A stretch of DNA of 64,000 bases, from NCBI RefSeq assembly GCF_003600355.1, contig NZ_CP032416.1:2314183-2378182 (forward strand). The letters run 5' to 3'. The notes beneath the pieces are model-generated. The model was not told the DNA's origin and did no database searches. It worked only from the letters and a program-made list of their open reading frames with translations. The stretch's first letter is position 1. Every line of letters begins with the position of its first letter. The DNA comes from Clostridium fermenticellae. Its GTDB lineage: Bacteria > Bacillota > Clostridia > Clostridiales > Clostridiaceae. The position numbers were made by a program, and so were the translations under genes. Shown here in pieces: positions 45,120-53,290 of this stretch.

Positions 45120-45973
45120 TATAAGTTTCCATCTGACTTATTTAAGAATTCTTCAATTGTAATATTACCATAGATTTTAAGCCCTTCTACTATATCATTT
45201 TCATATACTATATCAAGCACTTTCATCTGGTCATCCAGTATGATAAAAACATTATATTTATTTTTATCAAAAATACTCATCAAACTTAAAAGATCCTTTT
45301 TATAATATACTGAAACAAGCTTGTTTTCAATATATCCTTTTTTCATAAATTTATATCTTTTTTTAATTATATCTCCCATGATTATATATGGTATCCTTTC
45401 ATTTTCTTTTAATGATGTTATTATTATAAAAATTCCGACTATACCAATACTAAAATTATTAAAACCTTTAAAAAATAAAAGTACATAAAAAAACATAAGT
45501 AAAATTCCAATTATAATACTTATATTTATCATTATTTTATTGGATTTTCTATAATTATATCTGCAGCAGAGCAGATCTCTTAAAATCCTCCCGCCGTCTA
45601 AAGGAAATCCTGGTATCAAATTAAATATTCCTATCGCTAAATTTCCTAAAAAAAGTATATTCAATTGATCAAAGTGATATCTTTTACTAAAAAAATAAAA
45701 AATCAAAGCCATTATAAGATTAAATACAGGCCCTGACAAAGATATTATCAAATCCTGTTTTGGCTCAGCATCATCAAGTGCTTTAAAATTTAATGAAGTA
45801 CCAACAGGTTTGAATTCTATTCCCAATCCATAAAATCCATAAATTCTGGCAAATATATAATGTACAATCTCATGTGACATTACAATTAATACAGCATATA
45901 TTATATGTCCTTTATAACCTATGATAAATAAAAAAATAATGTATGGAATAAAATATCTATTAAATTTAATCAC
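45119..45973 (-). CDS. spoIVFB: SpoIVFB-like site-2 metalloprotease (M50)
   Basis: A 284-residue membrane protease. Zinc motif HEIVH in LIVMSHEIVHYIFARIYGF (residues about 32-50) and the third ligand in LIPGFPLDGGRILRD, with about six membrane segments, then a C-terminal CBS-like domain (residues about 205-284). SpoIVFB cleaves pro-sigma-K in the mother-cell membrane of Bacillus. GTG start ten bases after GGAG. Adjacent to the spoIVFA-like gene upstream and, after an insertion of three genes, to rplU as in Bacillus. The substrate here is inferred. Confidence 0.85.
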   Translation of the reverse strand: MIKFNRYFIPYIIFLFIIGYKGHIIYAVLIVMSHEIVHYIFARIYGFYGLGIEFKPVGTSLNFKALDDAEPKQDLIISLSGPVFNLIMALIFYFFSKRYHFDQLNILFLGNLAIGIFNLIPGFPLDGGRILRDLLCCRYNYRKSNKIMINISIIIGILLMFFYVLLFFKGFNNFSIGIVGIFIIITSLKENERIPYIIMGDIIKKRYKFMKKGYIENKLVSVYYKKDLLSLMSIFDKNKYNVFIILDDQMKVLDIVYENDIVEGLKIYGNITIEEFLNKSDGNL

Positions 45974-45993
45974 AATGGTTTAACTCCTATTCA

Positions 45994-46791
45994 TTATTTT
46001 TTGACTATCTTGAAGTATTTATTTGGATTCTCTTTTTGCCCATTGCATAAAATTTCAAAGTGAAGGTGCGGACCTGTAGATTTACCAGTATCTCCACTCT
46101 CAGCTATAATTTGTCCTTTTTTTACTGCTCCATTTTTTTTCACAAGTATTTTTTTCAAATGAGCATATTTACTTTCTATACCACTTCCATGGTCAATTAA
46201 TATATAATTTCCATATCCACTGCTATTATTTCCACAATCTTTTACCTTACCATAATAAACTGACTTTACACCTGAATTTTCACTAACTGCTATATCTATG
46301 CCATCATGAAAACTTCTTTCATTTGTTATGGGATCTGTTCTATATCCAAATGTTGATGTTTGAATTCCATTTACAGGTGATATGAAATTTTCTTTTATCT
46401 TGTAGTCTACATTATTCATTCCCGAAACTTTGGATTTTAAATTTTCAATAAAATTTTGAAACCAATTTTGAAGATCATTGAACTTTATATTTTCAATCTG
46501 AGCAACAATAGTTTTATAATCATATGTTTTATTTATTAACTGTTTAGAATAACTATAAACTGCTTGTGTTTTTGGATTAACCATAACCTTACAACTTATA
46601 ATTATCAAGAAAAGTATTAAAACACCTGAAAGATCTCTTATTATTCTTTTCATAAAATAGTTACTTTGGGAATTCCTATTTTTTGAATTGTTATTAAATC
46701 CATTACTATTATACTTAACTGGATGTCTTATATTGTTTTTTTTTCTAAGTAAGCTATAGTAATCTTCATATTGTGAATTATACCTTCCCAT
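45994..46791 (-). CDS. spoIVFA: SpoIVFA-like membrane M23 peptidase
   Basis: A 265-residue protein: a basic, Asn-rich N-terminal 45 residues, one membrane segment (residues about 50-68, DLSGVLILFLIIISCKVMV), a linker and a LytM/M23 domain. The zinc motifs are present: HxxxD in SFHDGIDIAV and HxH in STGPHLHFEILCNG. In Bacillus SpoIVFA anchors and inhibits SpoIVFB. Position directly before spoIVFB supports the name, while the intact metal site leaves open an active wall peptidase. AGGAGG is 11 bases before the ATG. Confidence 0.75.
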   Translation of the reverse strand: MGRYNSQYEDYYSLLRKKNNIRHPVKYNSNGFNNNSKNRNSQSNYFMKRIIRDLSGVLILFLIIISCKVMVNPKTQAVYSYSKQLINKTYDYKTIVAQIENIKFNDLQNWFQNFIENLKSKVSGMNNVDYKIKENFISPVNGIQTSTFGYRTDPITNERSFHDGIDIAVSENSGVKSVYYGKVKDCGNNSSGYGNYILIDHGSGIESKYAHLKKILVKKNGAVKKGQIIAESGDTGKSTGPHLHFEILCNGQKENPNKYFKIVKK

Positions 46792-46932
46792 ATATCAATC
46801 GTCCTCCTAATTTTACACATTTGCATCTACGTTTTTTGCACCTTAACTTTATATATATATATTTTTTTATTATAATTTTATGACTCAGTCCGCGGAGTTA
46901 TATGATTTTAGAATTAAATAAAAGGCCAAAAA

Positions 46933-46967
46933 ATATAAGACTCAGTATACACAACTGAGCCTTATAT
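46933..46967 (-). terminator. Terminator after rubrerythrin
   Basis: ATATAAG and CTCAG pair with CTGAG and CTTATAT across a 9-base loop with one A-C mismatch; the minus strand continues TTTTTTGG. It ends the desulfoferrodoxin-rubrerythrin unit. The remaining bases up to 46791 are AT-rich with no gene. Confidence 0.7.
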
Positions 46968-47004
46968 AATAAAATATTCAAATTTACATAATCAATTAAA
47001 AATA

Positions 47005-47538
47005 TTACCAGTTTTGGGATTGCAACTCAAAATATGCTTTAGGGTGTGAACATACAGGACACTTTTCAGGTGCACTTTCCCCAATATACACAAACCCACA
47101 ATTTCTACATACCCATGTCTTTTTTTCATTCTTGATAAAAACCTTATTCTCTTTTATATTTTTCAGAAGCTCATTATATCTCTCTTCATGGTGTTTTTCA
47201 ATTCCTGCTACCATAGTAAATAATCTGGCTATATCATCAAAACCCTCTTGTTCAGCTTCTTTTGCAAAGTTTTTATACATTTCAGTCCACTCATAATGTT
47301 CACCACCGGCTGCAGATTTTAAATTTTCCGGTGTCTCACCTATACCACTTAAAAGTTTAAACCATATCTTTGCATGTTCTTTTTCATTATCTGCTGTCAA
47401 TTTAAATATCTCAGAAATTTGCTCATAGCCTTCCTTTTTTGCAGTCGAGGCAAAATAAGTATACTTATTTCTCGCCTGAGATTCACCTGAAAATGCTTCT
47501 AATAAATTTTTTTCTGTCTTGCTTCCTTTTAATTCCAT
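47005..47538 (-). CDS. rbr: Rubrerythrin
   Basis: A 177-residue peroxidase. The N-terminal diiron domain has ExxH motifs ([23 protein letters not shown]), and the C-terminal rubredoxin-like domain has [23 protein letters not shown]. It reduces hydrogen peroxide in anaerobes. The frame is open to 47577, but GGAGGT lies before the ATG at 47538 and the family begins [20 protein letters not shown]. It follows the superoxide reductase gene by 23 bases, a sensible pair: superoxide to peroxide to water. Confidence 0.95.
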   Translation of the reverse strand: MELKGSKTEKNLLEAFSGESQARNKYTYFASTAKKEGYEQISEIFKLTADNEKEHAKIWFKLLSGIGETPENLKSAAGGEHYEWTEMYKNFAKEAEQEGFDDIARLFTMVAGIEKHHEERYNELLKNIKENKVFIKNEKKTWVCRNCGFVYIGESAPEKCPVCSHPKAYFELQSQNW

Positions 47539-47561
47539 TTTATTACCTCCAAATACAAAAC

Positions 47562-47939
47562 TTATTCTGCTTTCCATAAACCATGTAAATTACAATATGC
47601 TCTTGCACATACAGTATCTTCATTGATTTTGAAAATTGCTTCTGGTTTTTCACCTGGTTTCAAATATCTTCTATATATATTTTTAGGAGTTTGAAGCTCA
47701 ATCCACTGTATATAATGATTTTCCAACATAGGGTGTTCTACACTTCCAACTTTGACTACTACTTCATTACCTGATTTTTCTATTACAGGAATATGTTTTT
47801 CTTGTGCGGCATCAACTGTGTTTTCAGTTTGTAAAGTCATAGGCTGACCACAGCATACTAGTTGTCCACCTTTCGGATCAACTACCTCAACAATATTTCC
47901 ACATAATTCACATTTATAAATTTGATGTAATTTAGTCAT
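47562..47939 (-). CDS. dfx: Desulfoferrodoxin (superoxide reductase)
   Basis: A 125-residue protein with an N-terminal desulforedoxin domain ([21 protein letters not shown], four cysteines) and the SOR domain with iron ligands in [23 protein letters not shown] and [14 protein letters not shown]. It reduces superoxide to peroxide without making oxygen. GGAGGGG precedes the ATG at 47939; an upstream in-frame ATG at 47954 is rejected. A -10-like TATAAT lies at 47978-47973 with no clear -35. Confidence 0.95.
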   Translation of the reverse strand: MTKLHQIYKCELCGNIVEVVDPKGGQLVCCGQPMTLQTENTVDAAQEKHIPVIEKSGNEVVVKVGSVEHPMLENHYIQWIELQTPKNIYRRYLKPGEKPEAIFKINEDTVCARAYCNLHGLWKAE

Positions 47940-48072
47940 TTTAATCCCCTCCAATAAAAATATTTTAATACAATTATAACATTAATTCATCAAAAAATAT
48001 ATAAAATTTTCTAATAGTAATATATGTTGTTAATAAATATTATTTATCGACACAATATATGCTACATCATAT

Positions 48073-48106
48073 AGGATTTACAAATGAAAGTTTAAGTTAG
48101 TCTGAA
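48073..48106 (+). repeat. Half-copy of the AGGGTTTATAA-type motif
   Basis: ATAGGATTTACAAATGAAAG followed by TTTAAGTTAG resembles one arm of the inverted repeat at 6925-7025. It lies just beyond the 3' end of the nuclease gene. Evidence is similarity by eye only. Confidence 0.35.
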
Positions 48107-48130
48107 AAAAGTTATAAAAATAGCCTCTTA

Positions 48131-49030
48131 TTATTGTGGCGGATTGCAAACACTGCAAGGTTCATATCCTTGTGCCTTGGCATCACTTAAACTAATTGAT
48201 ATTTGACTCTTTCTCAAATACTTACAACCTGCGGAATGATATTTTTTACCTGTATTAGTTACATAAACAGTAGCAGTTTGATTATTACTTTGTGATACTT
48301 GTTGTGTTTGATTTTGCTGAACCGTAGCATTGTCATTGTTAGAAGATGAAGATCTACTACTTGAAGAATTACTGCTTGATGTTGATGGTGCTTCTATACC
48401 ATCACCTTTGGTTGTCCCATTATGGTTTATTGCCCAAAGGCCTTTATTATTCTCTCTAGCATATGCAGCAAACTCTTTAAAGTAATCAGCATATTTTACA
48501 TCTGGTGGGTAGGTTGATTGTTCCGCATAGCCGTTTATCGCTAAAATAGCATTAAACATCTTAGTTTTAATCTGGTCTTCATTTATTTCTGTTGGTTGCT
48601 CTAGCCATACATATCTTAATAATCTTCCATACTTATCAGTATCGCTTGTGTCTTTCTCAAGATATACAGTTTTGCCAAGCAACTGTGATTTTGTATAATT
48701 AGAAGCCTCTTCTCCATACTCTTCATGTTTTGTTGTACTTTCTGGAGTGTTTACACCTATCAATCTAATTTTTGTTTCAGTGCCATTTTCCAATTTTACA
48801 TAGACAGTATCTCCATCCACATGCCTGGTTACCATTGCCTTTTCTGTTTTTATAGGCGATTTAACCGCAGTCTCTTTAGTTTGCTTTTGTGATTGTGCTG
48901 TTAATGTGGTATTCTTTTGAACAGCAGAATTATTTGAACTGCTTGTATCAGAACAACCTACACCAACAAATAAGAAAATAGCTGTAATAAGTCCTAATAG
49001 GTACTTATTTACATTATTTTTAAAGTCCAT
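48131..49030 (-). CDS. Secreted thermonuclease-family lipoprotein with C-terminal Cys/His domain
   Basis: A 299-residue protein. Signal peptide with lipobox VGVGC (cysteine about residue 26); a Ser/Thr linker; a staphylococcal-nuclease domain with MVTRHVDGDTVYVKLENG, IRLIGVNTPESTTKHEEYGEEA and DKYGRLLRYVWL (catalytic Arg and Glu/Asp present); a Ser/Asn/Gln-rich spacer; and a C-terminal module KKYHSAGCKYLRKS, then GYEPCSVCNPPQ, resembling the Ada metal-binding segment. It likely degrades nucleic acids at the cell surface. GGGGGG precedes the ATG. Confidence 0.9.
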   Translation of the reverse strand: MDFKNNVNKYLLGLITAIFLFVGVGCSDTSSSNNSAVQKNTTLTAQSQKQTKETAVKSPIKTEKAMVTRHVDGDTVYVKLENGTETKIRLIGVNTPESTTKHEEYGEEASNYTKSQLLGKTVYLEKDTSDTDKYGRLLRYVWLEQPTEINEDQIKTKMFNAILAINGYAEQSTYPPDVKYADYFKEFAAYARENNKGLWAINHNGTTKGDGIEAPSTSSSNSSSSRSSSSNNDNATVQQNQTQQVSQSNNQTATVYVTNTGKKYHSAGCKYLRKSQISISLSDAKAQGYEPCSVCNPPQ

Positions 49031-49066
49031 AATTTCGTCCCCCCTTTGACATTATATTACAGCCAA

Positions 49067-49095
49067 ATTATATAATATTTTAACTCTATTTTCAA
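49067..49095 (-). promoter_or_regulatory. Sigma-A promoter of the nuclease gene
   Basis: TTGAAA (49095-49090), 17 bases, TATAAT (49072-49067) on the minus strand, about 37 bases before the start codon. Confidence 0.7.
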
Positions 49096-49313
49096 TTTTC
49101 TACAATAATTTAGCTTTTTAACATCCAAACATGTGTTTGTTATAGGGTTTATAATAGAAAAATTTTAAGAAGACAATTTTATGATAGAAACAAATCAAAT
49201 GTTGAAGAAAAGAAAAATGAATATTTAAATGGTATAAAGAACGGCCTTAATATAAACTTTCAAATTTAGTTAAATTTATATACCTATCTAAAACTAATGT
49301 GTTAAAATACAAA
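49096..49313. other. Spacer with a possible gene remnant
   Basis: This stretch between the nuclease promoter and the tRNA-Glu terminator holds no intact gene. Around 49142 is a half-motif ATAGGGTTTATAATAGAA of the dispersed repeat. A plus-strand frame ending in TAG at 49267-49269 reads FYDRNKSNVEEKKNEYLNG and IKNGLNINFQI without a start or ribosome binding site. It has protein-like composition and may be the tail of a lost gene, but I recognise no family. Confidence 0.3.
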
Positions 49314-49349
49314 AAACAAGTGAACTTTCTATTGAAAACTCACTTGTTT
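49314..49349 (-). terminator. Terminator of tRNA-Glu
   Basis: AAACAAGTGA and its complement form a 10-bp stem with a 16-base loop; the minus strand continues TTTTG. It lies eight bases beyond the tRNA 3' end. Confidence 0.75.
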
Positions 49350-49356
49350 CAACGTA

Positions 49357-49431
49357 TGGTAGCCACTAGGGGAATCGAACCCCTGATTCCACCTTGAGAG
49401 GGTGGCGTCTTAACCGCTTGACCAAGAGGCC
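49357..49431 (-). tRNA. tRNA-Glu (CUC)
   Basis: A 75-base tRNA with encoded CCA: D arm TGGTCAAGCGGTTAAGACG, anticodon arm CCACC, loop CTCTCAA, GGTGG with anticodon CTC (complement of 49396-49398), and T arm AGGGGTTCGATTCCCCT. The acceptor stem GGCCTCT/AGTGGCT has a T-T mismatch at position 5-68 and G-T at 1-72. It lies just downstream of the tetrapyrrole operon on the same strand. Confidence 0.93.
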
Positions 49432-49514
49432 ATATAATTAACTTACTTGGTAATTGTACTATACTATATTAAATAAGTCAATAATATTTTTTTAAAATCG
49501 ACAAAATAGTATAT

Positions 49515-50030
49515 CTAATTCTCTATTCCTTTTCTTGCCATAACACCTTTTTCAAAATAGTGTTTAACTTCTTTCATTTCAGTTACTAAATCCGCCATAT
49601 TTATTATATCATCTTTTGCATATCTGCCTGTAAGTATCATCTCAACATTCTCAGGCTTATTGTTAAGCAGTTCTTTTACAGCATCTACAGAAATCAAATT
49701 ATAGTAAAGTGCAATATTTATTTCATCAAGAACTACAATATCATACATCCCGCTCTTTAAAATCTCATTAGCTCTGCGAAGACCTTTTTCAGCATTGACT
49801 ACATCCTCTTCACGTGTTTCATCATTTATAAAATGATCTAAACCAAATTGCTCCATTTTAAATCCGGGTAAATATTTGTATGCATTCAATTCACTGTAAT
49901 CCATACCTTTTATAAATTGTCCAAAGAATACTTTCTTACCTGCACATACTGCTCTCAGACTAAGGCCAAGTGCAGCTGTAGTTTTCCCTTTACCATTGCC
50001 TGTATAAACTTGAATATAACCTTTTTCCAT
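49515..50030 (-). CDS. cobO: Cob(I)yrinic acid a,c-diamide adenosyltransferase
   Basis: A 171-residue CobA/CobO/BtuR-type P-loop enzyme: MEKGYIQVYTGNGKGKTTAALGLSLRA (Walker A at residues about 10-18), KVFFGQFIKGMDYSE, DIVVLDEINIALYYNLI and VEMILTGRYAKDDIINMADLVTEM. It transfers adenosyl from ATP to cobalt. AAAGGAAG precedes the ATG at 50030; an upstream ATG at 50057 is not used by the family. It is last in the long cobalamin operon, 41 bases after the PduX-like gene. Confidence 0.95.
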   Translation of the reverse strand: MEKGYIQVYTGNGKGKTTAALGLSLRAVCAGKKVFFGQFIKGMDYSELNAYKYLPGFKMEQFGLDHFINDETREEDVVNAEKGLRRANEILKSGMYDIVVLDEINIALYYNLISVDAVKELLNNKPENVEMILTGRYAKDDIINMADLVTEMKEVKHYFEKGVMARKGIEN

Positions 50031-50071
50031 TTTTAAAATCTTCCTTTCATATAGCAATTTTAAAACCCTGT

Positions 50072-50914
50072 TTATATAATTCTTATTCCCATTAAAGTCT
50101 TTAATGAGTATATACTGAACAAATTAGAATAGTTTTTTAAAGTTTTTAAAGCAAATTCTGTTTTTTGCTTGTCATCATATATAATTCCAAGGACGCTGCC
50201 ACTGTGTGCACCAATGATTCCAAGTCCTCCTGTGTTATTTTTTATCCTAATAATTTCTTCAATCCAATCATACTTAAGCCTTTTTTGATTTCTAAGTATG
50301 CTCTCCGTTGACACAAAAGAAAGTTTCTCTGAATTTTTCTCTTGAACAGCCTGTTTTAAATATGGTATTAAATCATCTACATCACTTAAACTTGGAAGAA
50401 CTCTATTATTAAATTCTACAGTATTCACTATATTCCTTCCTTCAAATGCAAGAATATTATATTTAAAGTAACTGCCTATCTTATAGACTGTATTGCCAAA
50501 TTTATAATCAAATAAAGTCATTTTGTCATAAATTATGCTGTCTGTCGGTTCAATTCTTATGCATTCATTTTTTAATTCATCTTCATTAAATTGTCTGTCA
50601 AACATTTTTATCAAACAATAATAAAGTGCACAAAGATCGGCTGTACTGCTTGCCATTCCCTTACCACATGGTATATCAGAATTTATTTCTATATCCATAT
50701 TCTTATAAAGACCTTCAAGATTCCACTCCTTCAATACATTGTATAGAAATATAGATGATTTTTCATACTTGTTCTTGTTTGTAGGATTGTTTGTCTCGTA
50801 TATTTTAACATTAGTATAAACATTAACAGGACAGGACAGCAGCATATCATGTCCACTTACTTTGCCCTGAATCACTTCTCCAAAGCTTCCGGGATATCTG
50901 ACTTTAGCCTCCAT
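50072..50914 (-). CDS. PduX-like GHMP kinase (probable L-threonine kinase)
   Basis: A 280-residue GHMP kinase: MEAKVRYPGSFGEVIQGKVSG near the N-terminus, the phosphate motif DIPCGKGMASSTADLCALYY around residue 90, and GGLGIIGAHSGSVLGIIYDD near the C-terminus. PduX makes L-threonine phosphate, the precursor of the aminopropanol linker of cobalamin, and its place inside the cobalamin operon supports that. The start at 50914 has GAAGGG upstream and overlaps cbiJ by 11 bases. No CobD-type decarboxylase is in the window. Confidence 0.85.
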   Translation of the reverse strand: MEAKVRYPGSFGEVIQGKVSGHDMLLSCPVNVYTNVKIYETNNPTNKNKYEKSSIFLYNVLKEWNLEGLYKNMDIEINSDIPCGKGMASSTADLCALYYCLIKMFDRQFNEDELKNECIRIEPTDSIIYDKMTLFDYKFGNTVYKIGSYFKYNILAFEGRNIVNTVEFNNRVLPSLSDVDDLIPYLKQAVQEKNSEKLSFVSTESILRNQKRLKYDWIEEIIRIKNNTGGLGIIGAHSGSVLGIIYDDKQKTEFALKTLKNYSNLFSIYSLKTLMGIRII

Positions 50915-51689
50915 AAAATACACCCTTCACTTCTTTTTTTATAAAATTTACAGCCTCTTCTTCACTATAAAATACATTTTTGTAATTACCTTTTTTTCTC
51001 CCTATTACTATTGCATATATGTCATTATCAATACACGATTTTATCTTTTCAAAGGTGCCTCCTTGAATTCCACTGTCCTTCATTATCATAGCCCTTACAT
51101 CATACTCTCTTATAAAACTGCAATTTAAATCATAGCTTATAGGTCCTTTGATTGCTATTATGTCATCTACACTTATTCCATTCTGGTAACATTCAGATAT
51201 AGCCTTAGCCGAAGGCAGAACTCTATGTATCATTCTATTTTTTATGTTTAAAGATAATATTTTTTTTATATTTCTGCTTCCACTTGTATTTAATACATTC
51301 CCATCTATATCTTTTAACACACTTTTAAGTTCCTCATAACCATTTATTTTAAGTATATGTGAATTACTTCCAAATTTATTTAGACAAGAAGGTCTCTCAT
51401 ACCTTAAATATTTTATCTTCAGAATTTCACACGCTTTAATTGCATTTTGTGTGATTTCTATGGCATATGGGTGGGATGCATCTAAAAGTATGTTCACCTT
51501 ATTTTTTCTAAAAGTATATATTAAATCTTCGAATTTTAAAGGTTCTGTATTTAAGACCTTATATTTATAATTTTCAAGAAGTTGTCCTCCATAATTTGTC
51601 GCAGTAGATACAAATATATCATTGGTAAATCCATTTAAAAGCGACAATATCTTTTTTCCCTCTGACGTACCTAAAATTAATCCTATCAT
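50904..51689 (-). CDS. cbiJ: Cobalt-precorrin-6A reductase
   Basis: A 261-residue CbiJ/CobK reductase: MIGLILGTSEGKKILSLLNGF, VNILLDASHPYAIEITQNAIKAC, YLRYERPSCL, NVLNTSGSRNI and MIMKDSGIQGGTFEKI, all family motifs. It reduces the ring with NAD(P)H. An ATG at 51707 is itself part of the ribosome binding site GGGGAG; the ATG at 51689 is the likely start. Confidence 0.93.
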   Translation of the reverse strand: MIGLILGTSEGKKILSLLNGFTNDIFVSTATNYGGQLLENYKYKVLNTEPLKFEDLIYTFRKNKVNILLDASHPYAIEITQNAIKACEILKIKYLRYERPSCLNKFGSNSHILKINGYEELKSVLKDIDGNVLNTSGSRNIKKILSLNIKNRMIHRVLPSAKAISECYQNGISVDDIIAIKGPISYDLNCSFIREYDVRAMIMKDSGIQGGTFEKIKSCIDNDIYAIVIGRKKGNYKNVFYSEEEAVNFIKKEVKGVFYGG

Positions 51690-51722
51690 AAATAATAATC
51701 TCCCCATTTGAAAAATCCATGA

Positions 51723-52523
51723 CTATTTTTCAAGCATTGGATTCCCATCTATAGAATCTAAAATGTGATGTATATATATTTGTTGAAATGCCTTATTTTC
51801 TCCTAGCCCATGCATATAAAGACTTACTTTAAATCCATGCTTTTCAAGTATATTCTTCCATGAATCATCACGATTTCCTGCCATATCATTAATAGCATGA
51901 TCGCCAGCCACCAACATGAATGGCATAAGCATAACTTCTTTTATGTTTCTTTCTTCAAGCTTCGATATTACTTGCTTAAGCATAGGGTATCCTTCTACTG
52001 TAGCTACATATACATTACCAGGTTTTGCCTCATCCAATATATATTGAAGTAATGCATAAGCTGCATTTATCGGATGTTCTGAACCATGTCCCATTAATAT
52101 TACACAATTGTTTTTTTCTAATTTAGGAATCTGTTTCTTTAATGCCTCCACTGTTTTGAAATAATCTTCAGTTCTATATAGCATCGGCCTTCCAAGAACA
52201 AATTTTTCAAAATCATCTTTATAAATTCGCACTTTATCAACAATTTTATTGTACTCATCTCCAGGCATTATATGAAGCGGTTGAATATAAACCTCATCAA
52301 AACCATCATCTTTCAACTTTTTAAGTGCTTCCTGTGGTGTATCTATAACAATATTTTTTTCTGCCTTTAATTTTTTTATTATAATATATGATGTAAACGC
52401 CCTTCTTACCTCATAGTCCTTAAAACTCTCTCTTATAGCATTTTCAGTACTTTCTATACATGATTCAAATGCTGTCTTTATACTAGTTCCAAAGCTTACA
52501 ACTAATATGGCTTTTTTATTCAT
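51723..52523 (-). CDS. cbiK: Sirohydrochlorin cobaltochelatase
   Basis: A 266-residue CbiK-type chelatase: MNKKAILVVSFGTSIKTAFESCI, VYIQPLHIMPGDEYNKIVDKV (metal-site His), NCVILMGHGSEHPINAAYALL and LMPFMLVAGDHAINDMAG. It inserts cobalt early, which marks the pathway as the anaerobic one. The ATG at 52523 has AAGGA eight bases upstream; the earlier ATG at 52532 overlaps that site. Confidence 0.94.
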   Translation of the reverse strand: MNKKAILVVSFGTSIKTAFESCIESTENAIRESFKDYEVRRAFTSYIIIKKLKAEKNIVIDTPQEALKKLKDDGFDEVYIQPLHIMPGDEYNKIVDKVRIYKDDFEKFVLGRPMLYRTEDYFKTVEALKKQIPKLEKNNCVILMGHGSEHPINAAYALLQYILDEAKPGNVYVATVEGYPMLKQVISKLEERNIKEVMLMPFMLVAGDHAINDMAGNRDDSWKNILEKHGFKVSLYMHGLGENKAFQQIYIHHILDSIDGNPMLEK

Positions 52524-52528
52524 ATAAA

Positions 52529-53257
52529 TCATCCTTTTCTATTAATATTGTATCCTCTGGGTGTTATGAATTCTCCATTTTTAACAAAACTTAAACTATT
52601 CCCGATTATAACTATTGAGAGCATATCAACACCGAAATCATCAAATGTATCAAGTGTAAATATTTTATATTTTTGTTCATTTCTCAACGCATTTTTTACA
52701 ACTGCCGCAGGTGTATCTCCTTTTCTATAATTTTTTATTATATTGATACATTCCATTAAATAATTCGGTCTTCCCTTGCTTCGCGGATTATAAAGTGATA
52801 TTACAAAATCACCTTTTGCGGCAAATTCAACTCTCTTCTTTATGATTTCATATGGAGTCATAAGATCGCTTAAACTTATATTACAGTTGTCATGCATAAG
52901 TGGTGCTCCCAATATAGATGCCGCCGATGATGAAGCAGTAACTCCCGGTATTATTTCTACATCCTCATCTTTTTTAAGTTCTAATATAAGTCCTGCCATT
53001 CCATATATTCCAGCATCTCCAGTACTTATTATTGATACAGTATTGTCTTTTGAAAGCTCAAGTGCCTTTTTGCATCTTTCAATTTCTCCATGCATTCCTG
53101 TTGAAAATACAATCTTATCCTTAATTAAATCACCTATAAGTTCAATATATTTAGTATATCCAACTATAACATCACTTTTTTTTATTACATCAAGGGCCTT
53201 TATTGTCATATATTCAAGCCCTCCAGGTCCTATGCTGACTACATACAGTTTTCCCAT
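52529..53257 (-). CDS. cobJ: Cobalt-precorrin-3B C17-methyltransferase
   Basis: A 242-residue SAM-dependent tetrapyrrole methylase, equivalent to CbiH: KLYVVSIGPGGLEYMTIKALDVI, STGDAGIYGMAGLILEL, VEIIPGVTASSSAASILGAPLMHD, LSDLMTPYEIIKKRVEFAAKGDFVISLYNPRSKGRPNYL region at residues about 125-165. It adds the C17 methyl and contracts the ring. AGGAGG precedes the ATG. It nearly touches cbiK downstream. Confidence 0.95.
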   Translation of the reverse strand: MGKLYVVSIGPGGLEYMTIKALDVIKKSDVIVGYTKYIELIGDLIKDKIVFSTGMHGEIERCKKALELSKDNTVSIISTGDAGIYGMAGLILELKKDEDVEIIPGVTASSSAASILGAPLMHDNCNISLSDLMTPYEIIKKRVEFAAKGDFVISLYNPRSKGRPNYLMECINIIKNYRKGDTPAAVVKNALRNEQKYKIFTLDTFDDFGVDMLSIVIIGNSLSFVKNGEFITPRGYNINRKG

Positions 53258-53290
53258 AAACTTTAAACCTCCTTTCTAATAAATTTGGCT

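Noticed and set aside
46860-46910. Sigma-E promoter for spoIVFA (ATCATATA and CATAAAAT).
   Set aside because: The boxes are 16 bases apart, two more than in the two good examples of this window, so I do not list it.
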